From NCBI GenBank assembly GCA_021792115.1, contig JAJYVI010000043.1, positions 1-7,415 of the forward strand: a stretch of DNA of 7,415 nucleotides, given 5' to 3'. The DNA comes from Microcaldota archaeon (GTDB lineage Archaea > Micrarchaeota > Micrarchaeia > Micrarchaeales > Micrarchaeaceae). Within the stretch, counting starts at the first letter, position 1. Every line of letters starts with the position of its first letter. This document shows positions 6,331 through 7,415 of this stretch, piece after piece. Below the pieces are notes generated by a model that had not been told where the DNA came from, searched no databases, and saw nothing but the letters and a program-made list of their open reading frames with translations. A program made the position numbers and the translations under genes.

Positions 6331-7221
6331 ATGATGAAAATTACATTTTTAGGTACTGCTGGAGCAACACCGACGAAAAAACGGGCTCTACCAAGCGTTG
6401 CTATTGAATATAAAGGAAGAATATACCTGTTTGACTGCGGAGAGGGGACGCAGCGCCAGTTCTTGAAATACGGATTAAACATGTCAAAAATATGTTGTAT
6501 TTTTCTTACCCATGCACATGCAGATCATGTGATAGGAATTGCAGGTCTCATAAGAACACTTTCAATAAATAAGCGTACAGATGCACTATCTATATATGCT
6601 CCAGAAGGAGAGGAAGCCAAAATAAGAAATCTTGCGCACTTTGATGATTCTGTAGTTAATTATGAAGTGATAGTAAAACCAATTAAAACAGGCATTGTGC
6701 TGAAAAATAATGATCTTGAAATAAGAGCATTTAAATTGAATCATTCTGTGTTAACTTATGGATATGTTATAAAAGAAGCCGATAAAATTAGATTCATTAA
6801 AGAAAAAGCGGCGGCGGCAGGAATAAAAGGAGTCATGTTCAAGGAAATACTAAAGAAGAAAATACTGCAAATAAACAAAAAAAGAGTACCACTAGGTAAT
6901 ATATCATTTCTTGAAACAGGAAAGAAAGTAGTATATGCTACAGATACGCGGCCATGTAAGTCGGCTGAAAAAAATGCAGCCAATGCTGATTTGCTTATAC
7001 ATGAAGCAACATATACAGATGCATTGAAGACATTCGCAAAAGATAGAAAACATTCGACTGCAGGAGAAGCTGCAGCTATTGCAAAAAATGCAAATGCAAA
7101 AAGGCTTATTCTGTTCCACATAAGTGCAAGGTACAAAGACACTAAAGTCTTATTGGAGGAAGCACAAAAAATCTTTAAAAACACTGAAGTAGCAAATGAT
7201 GGACTTGAAATAGTATTGTAG
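6331..7221 (+). CDS. rnz: Ribonuclease Z (tRNA 3' processing endonuclease)
   Basis: The 296-residue product is a metallo-beta-lactamase fold enzyme that cuts tRNA precursors after the discriminator base. Zinc ligand motifs are in order: THAHADH (60-66; H61, H63, D65, H66), LNHSV (H138), YATDTRP with D205, LIHEATY (222-228), RKHST (H241) and LFHISARY with H263. The FDCGEGTQRQ segment (34-43) and the long insert around 150-190, the usual place of the flexible tRNA-binding arm, fit the short archaeal/bacterial form. Length is near normal. Two ATGs are adjacent; the second (6334), giving MKITFLGTAG, is the family-like start. Two small departures from the common form are HAHADH instead of HLHGDH and YATDT instead of YSGDT; metal ligands are kept. 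All tRNAs in the window lack encoded CCA, so they are natural substrates. No strong Shine-Dalgarno site is visible. Confidence 0.95.
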   Translation: MMKITFLGTAGATPTKKRALPSVAIEYKGRIYLFDCGEGTQRQFLKYGLNMSKICCIFLTHAHADHVIGIAGLIRTLSINKRTDALSIYAPEGEEAKIRNLAHFDDSVVNYEVIVKPIKTGIVLKNNDLEIRAFKLNHSVLTYGYVIKEADKIRFIKEKAAAAGIKGVMFKEILKKKILQINKKRVPLGNISFLETGKKVVYATDTRPCKSAEKNAANADLLIHEATYTDALKTFAKDRKHSTAGEAAAIAKNANAKRLILFHISARYKDTKVLLEEAQKIFKNTEVANDGLEIVL

Positions 7222-7356
7222 AAAGTTACCACAGAAAATTGAATAGTGTATTATTGCATAGAAACAGACAAAAAAATAATTGGTTATTGCAAATATTTCC
7301 AAAGTTATTTATTTATGACCAGCAATGTTTTTATTTACAAAATTATATTATATTGC
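7222..7356. other. AT-rich spacer between rnz and tRNA-Val(GAC)
   Basis: I see no gene here. TTTTTATTTA (7328-7337) is centred about 25 bases before the tRNA gene and is a plausible TATA box for it. No clear T-rich terminator follows the rnz stop codon. Confidence 0.5.
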
Positions 7357-7415
7357 GAGCTTGTAGTCGAGTGGTAAGACGTCACGTTGACAACGTGAAG
7401 ATCCGGAGTTCGATT
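7357..7415 (+). tRNA. tRNA-Val (anticodon GAC), cut by the window end
   Basis: The visible 59 bases carry the 5' acceptor strand GAGCTTG (7357-7363), the D stem GTC/GAC, and the anticodon stem TCACG/CGTGA with loop TTGACAA and anticodon GAC at 7389-7391. They end with CGGAG-TTCGATT of the T arm. The 3' T strand and acceptor strand lie outside. The first 25 bases and the last 13 visible bases equal those of tRNA-Val(CAC). The anticodon arm and one variable-loop base differ. It reads GUC and GUU codons. Confidence 0.93.

Noticed and set aside
5965..6482. Frames at 5965-6267 (plus) and 6294-6482 (minus)
   Set aside because: They are shadows of uppS and rnz respectively.
6756..7232. A 158-codon minus-strand frame opposite rnz, plus a 71-codon one at 6904-7119
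   Set aside because: Both are antisense to conserved RNase Z motifs. The Cys/Phe/Ser-rich composition is typical of a reverse shadow of Lys/Ala-rich coding DNA.
3413..7415. The block between the two valine tRNAs as an integrated mobile element with tRNA-derived attachment sites
   Set aside because: The block holds only core genes and no integrase or phage genes, and both tRNAs appear to be functional genes with different anticodons.
1..7415. CRISPR array, insertion sequence or toxin-antitoxin system
   Set aside because: No regularly spaced short repeats, no transposase motifs and no small paired genes were seen on either strand.

Overview
The window looks like chromosomal DNA of an AT-rich archaeon, most likely a DPANN lineage close to Micrarchaeota. 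The evidence is as follows. The cis-prenyltransferase, the DUF2070 membrane protein and the short-form RNase Z are all of archaeal type. The tRNA genes do not encode CCA. One tRNA carries an intron with an archaeal bulge-helix-like splice structure. Promoters are TATA-like and Shine-Dalgarno sites are mostly weak. The pilin-type leader QSAMEYLMTYGWAILIIAV is a form I associate with Micrarchaeota and related groups. The lineage is inferred from remembered family features, not from a search.

Layout. Bases 1-2372 (minus strand) hold the N-terminal 790 codons of a large surface protein whose 3' end lies outside the window. It has a class III (type IV pilin-like) signal, a pilin-like head, two Ig/PKD-like repeats, and a DUF2341 plus lectin-like unit of about 300 residues that begins again at the window edge. 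Bases 2373-2618 are AT-rich noncoding DNA containing its promoter. A tRNA-Ser(CGA) with a 45-nt intron at an unusual position follows on the plus strand (2619-2747). A PduO-type cob(I)alamin adenosyltransferase (2815-3354, minus) and a tRNA-Val(CAC) (3413-3484, plus) diverge from a 58-bp spacer. Next comes a minus-strand operon, uppS then a DUF2070 membrane protein (6209 to 3532). RNase Z (6331/6334-7221, plus) diverges from it. The window ends inside a second tRNA gene, tRNA-Val(GAC).

How the parts fit. UppS should make the long cis-polyprenyl (dolichol-type) carrier used for protein glycosylation. Its operon partner is a multi-spanning membrane protein with conserved His/Asp motifs, so a role in handling the lipid carrier is possible but unproven. 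The surface protein has ten N-X-S/T sequons in the visible part and would be a plausible glycosylation target. RNase Z would trim the 3' ends of the CCA-less tRNAs, while the tRNA-Ser intron needs the separate splicing endonuclease, not encoded here. I see no CRISPR array, transposase, toxin-antitoxin pair or obvious new defence system. The most unusual items are the tRNA-Ser intron position, the mosaic composition of the surface-protein gene, and the uppS-DUF2070 pairing.
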